Source: Pseudomonas fulva (GTDB taxonomy: Bacteria > Pseudomonadota > Gammaproteobacteria > Pseudomonadales > Pseudomonadaceae). Taken from it: DNA of 64,000 bases. Shown here piece after piece: positions 63,212 through 64,000 of the stretch (position 1 is the first letter of the stretch; every line of letters starts with the position of its first letter). The DNA is taken from positions 930,001-994,000 of the forward strand of contig NZ_CP082928.1 in assembly GCF_023517795.1 (NCBI RefSeq). Reading direction: 5' to 3'. Under the pieces are notes generated by a model. The model was not told where the DNA came from. It ran no database searches and saw only the letters and a program-made list of their open reading frames with translations. The position numbers and the translations under genes are program-made.

Positions 63212-64000
63212 TCAGATCCGGAAGCTGTCCACCAGTTGCTTGAGCCGCCCGACCTGCTGATCCAGCTCGGTACAGGCGCTCAGGCTGGCCTGCAGGTTGC
63301 GCACACCGTCCTGGTTCAGGGTGTTGATCTCGGTGATGTCCATGTTCAGGCTCTCGATCACCGAGGTCTGCTCCTCGGTGGCGGTGGCCACGGACTGGTT
63401 CATGCCGTCGATCTCGCCGATGCGGCGGGTCACGCCACGCAGGTTCTCGCCGGCCTGACCACCGATGCGCACGCTGTCGTCGCTGAAGCGGCGACTCTCG
63501 CTCATGGTCGTCACGGCATCGCGTGCCCCCGACTGCAGCTGTTCGATCATCTGCTGGATTTCCTGGGCCGAGCTCTGGGTGCGCTGGGCCAGGTTGCGCA
63601 CTTCGTCGGCCACCACCGCGAAACCGCGACCCGCCTCGCCGGCACGCGCCGCCTCGATGGCGGCGTTGAGGGCGAGCAGGTTGGTCTGCTCGGAGATGCC
63701 CTTGATGACGTCGAGGATCTGGCCGATATCGTTGCTCTTCTCGCTCAGCAATTCGATGTGGTTGCCCGAGGCCTGGATCTTGTCCGACAGGTCACCCATC
63801 GAGCCCAGGGTGCGCTCGACCATGCCCTGACCTTCCTCGGCATCGCGGCGCGCCTCGCTGGCCTGAATCGATGCATCGGCGGCGTTGCGGGCGATCTCCT
63901 GGGCAGCGGCGCCCAGCTCGTTGATCGCCGCGGCGACGCTGTCGGTGCGCGCCGCCTGCTCGCTGGAGTTGCCCATGGAGGCATTGGAGGCCTGCACCAC
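63212..64000 (-). CDS. Methyl-accepting chemotaxis protein, C-terminal part (window edge)
   Basis: The last 262 codons of a chemoreceptor, cut by the right edge. The highly conserved hairpin tip reads [20 protein letters not shown], then [20 protein letters not shown], and contacts CheA and CheW. The flanking heptad-rich methylation helices ([19 protein letters not shown], and [20 protein letters not shown]) are present. The ligand-binding and membrane domains lie outside, so the stimulus is unknown. It converges on glnD; in the P. aeruginosa order I recall a different gene here. Confidence 0.93.
   Translation of the reverse strand: MVQASNASMGNSSEQAARTDSVAAAINELGAAAQEIARNAADASIQASEARRDAEEGQGMVERTLGSMGDLSDKIQASGNHIELLSEKSNDIGQILDVIKGISEQTNLLALNAAIEAARAGEAGRGFAVVADEVRNLAQRTQSSAQEIQQMIEQLQSGARDAVTTMSESRRFSDDSVRIGGQAGENLRGVTRRIGEIDGMNQSVATATEEQTSVIESLNMDITEINTLNQDGVRNLQASLSACTELDQQVGRLKQLVDSFRI

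Overview
The window looks like a chromosomal segment of a Pseudomonas (sensu lato). It is GC-rich. From about 22.9 kb to 63.2 kb it carries a gene order I know from the Pseudomonas core genome: rpoS-nlpD-(DUF368)-pcm-surE-truD-ispF, then fghA-adhC-LysR, ispD-ftsB-eno-kdsA-pyrG-tilS-accA-dnaE, rnhB-lpxB-lpxA-fabZ-lpxD-skp-bamA-rseP-dxr-cdsA-uppS-frr-pyrH-tsf-rpsB, and the divergent map-glnD. I cannot fix the species from sequence alone. The synteny comparisons come from memory of P. aeruginosa and P. putida.

Layout. 0-3 kb: the 3' end of pta, a YihG-like acyltransferase, and a complete IS481-type insertion sequence (1449-2713) that has landed in a dispersed Pseudomonas intergenic repeat. 3-6 kb: a REC-PAS-GGDEF diguanylate cyclase, an OmpA-type lipoprotein and a metallo-beta-lactamase-fold hydrolase. 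6-12.7 kb: a lipid-related block of DUF1329, DUF1302, an acyl-CoA ligase and a divergent thiolase. This block has several candidate control sites: two Crc/Hfq-like A-rich motifs, a PsrA-like box and a 14-bp palindrome. 12.7-22.9 kb: an accessory and housekeeping mix. It includes a LysE-type exporter, a hydroxyacid dehydrogenase, rsmC, a yybP-ykoY (Mn2+) riboswitch ahead of a TMEM165/GDT1-family exporter, an M48 lipoprotein protease, an SRAP (YedK/HMCES) protein with substituted active-site residues, a large PlsC-type acyltransferase, a YajG-like lipoprotein and mqo.

22.9-34.4 kb: the stationary-phase and repair block (rpoS, nlpD, pcm, surE), tRNA pseudouridylation (truD), MEP-pathway isoprenoid genes (ispF, ispD), a Dps, the glutathione-dependent formaldehyde detoxification genes with a divergent LysR regulator, an HPF-like ribosome factor and ftsB. 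34.5-44.9 kb: eno, kdsA, pyrG, tilS, accA and dnaE. 44.9-59.3 kb: a long, tightly overlapping minus-strand run. It links lipid A synthesis, fatty-acid dehydration, outer-membrane assembly, sigma-E proteolysis, isoprenoid and undecaprenyl synthesis, phospholipid precursor synthesis, ribosome recycling, UMP kinase, EF-Ts and ribosomal protein S2. 59.6-63.2 kb: map and glnD on the plus strand. The window ends inside a chemotaxis receptor gene.

I see no CRISPR array, tRNA, rRNA, prophage or recognisable defence island. The more unusual signals are regulatory or are single-gene oddities: interleaved hairpins between the riboswitch and the exporter, the substituted SRAP active site, the stacked control sites in the fatty-acid block, and a PsrA box inside nlpD at the expected distance from rpoS. 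No wholly new multi-gene system is evident.
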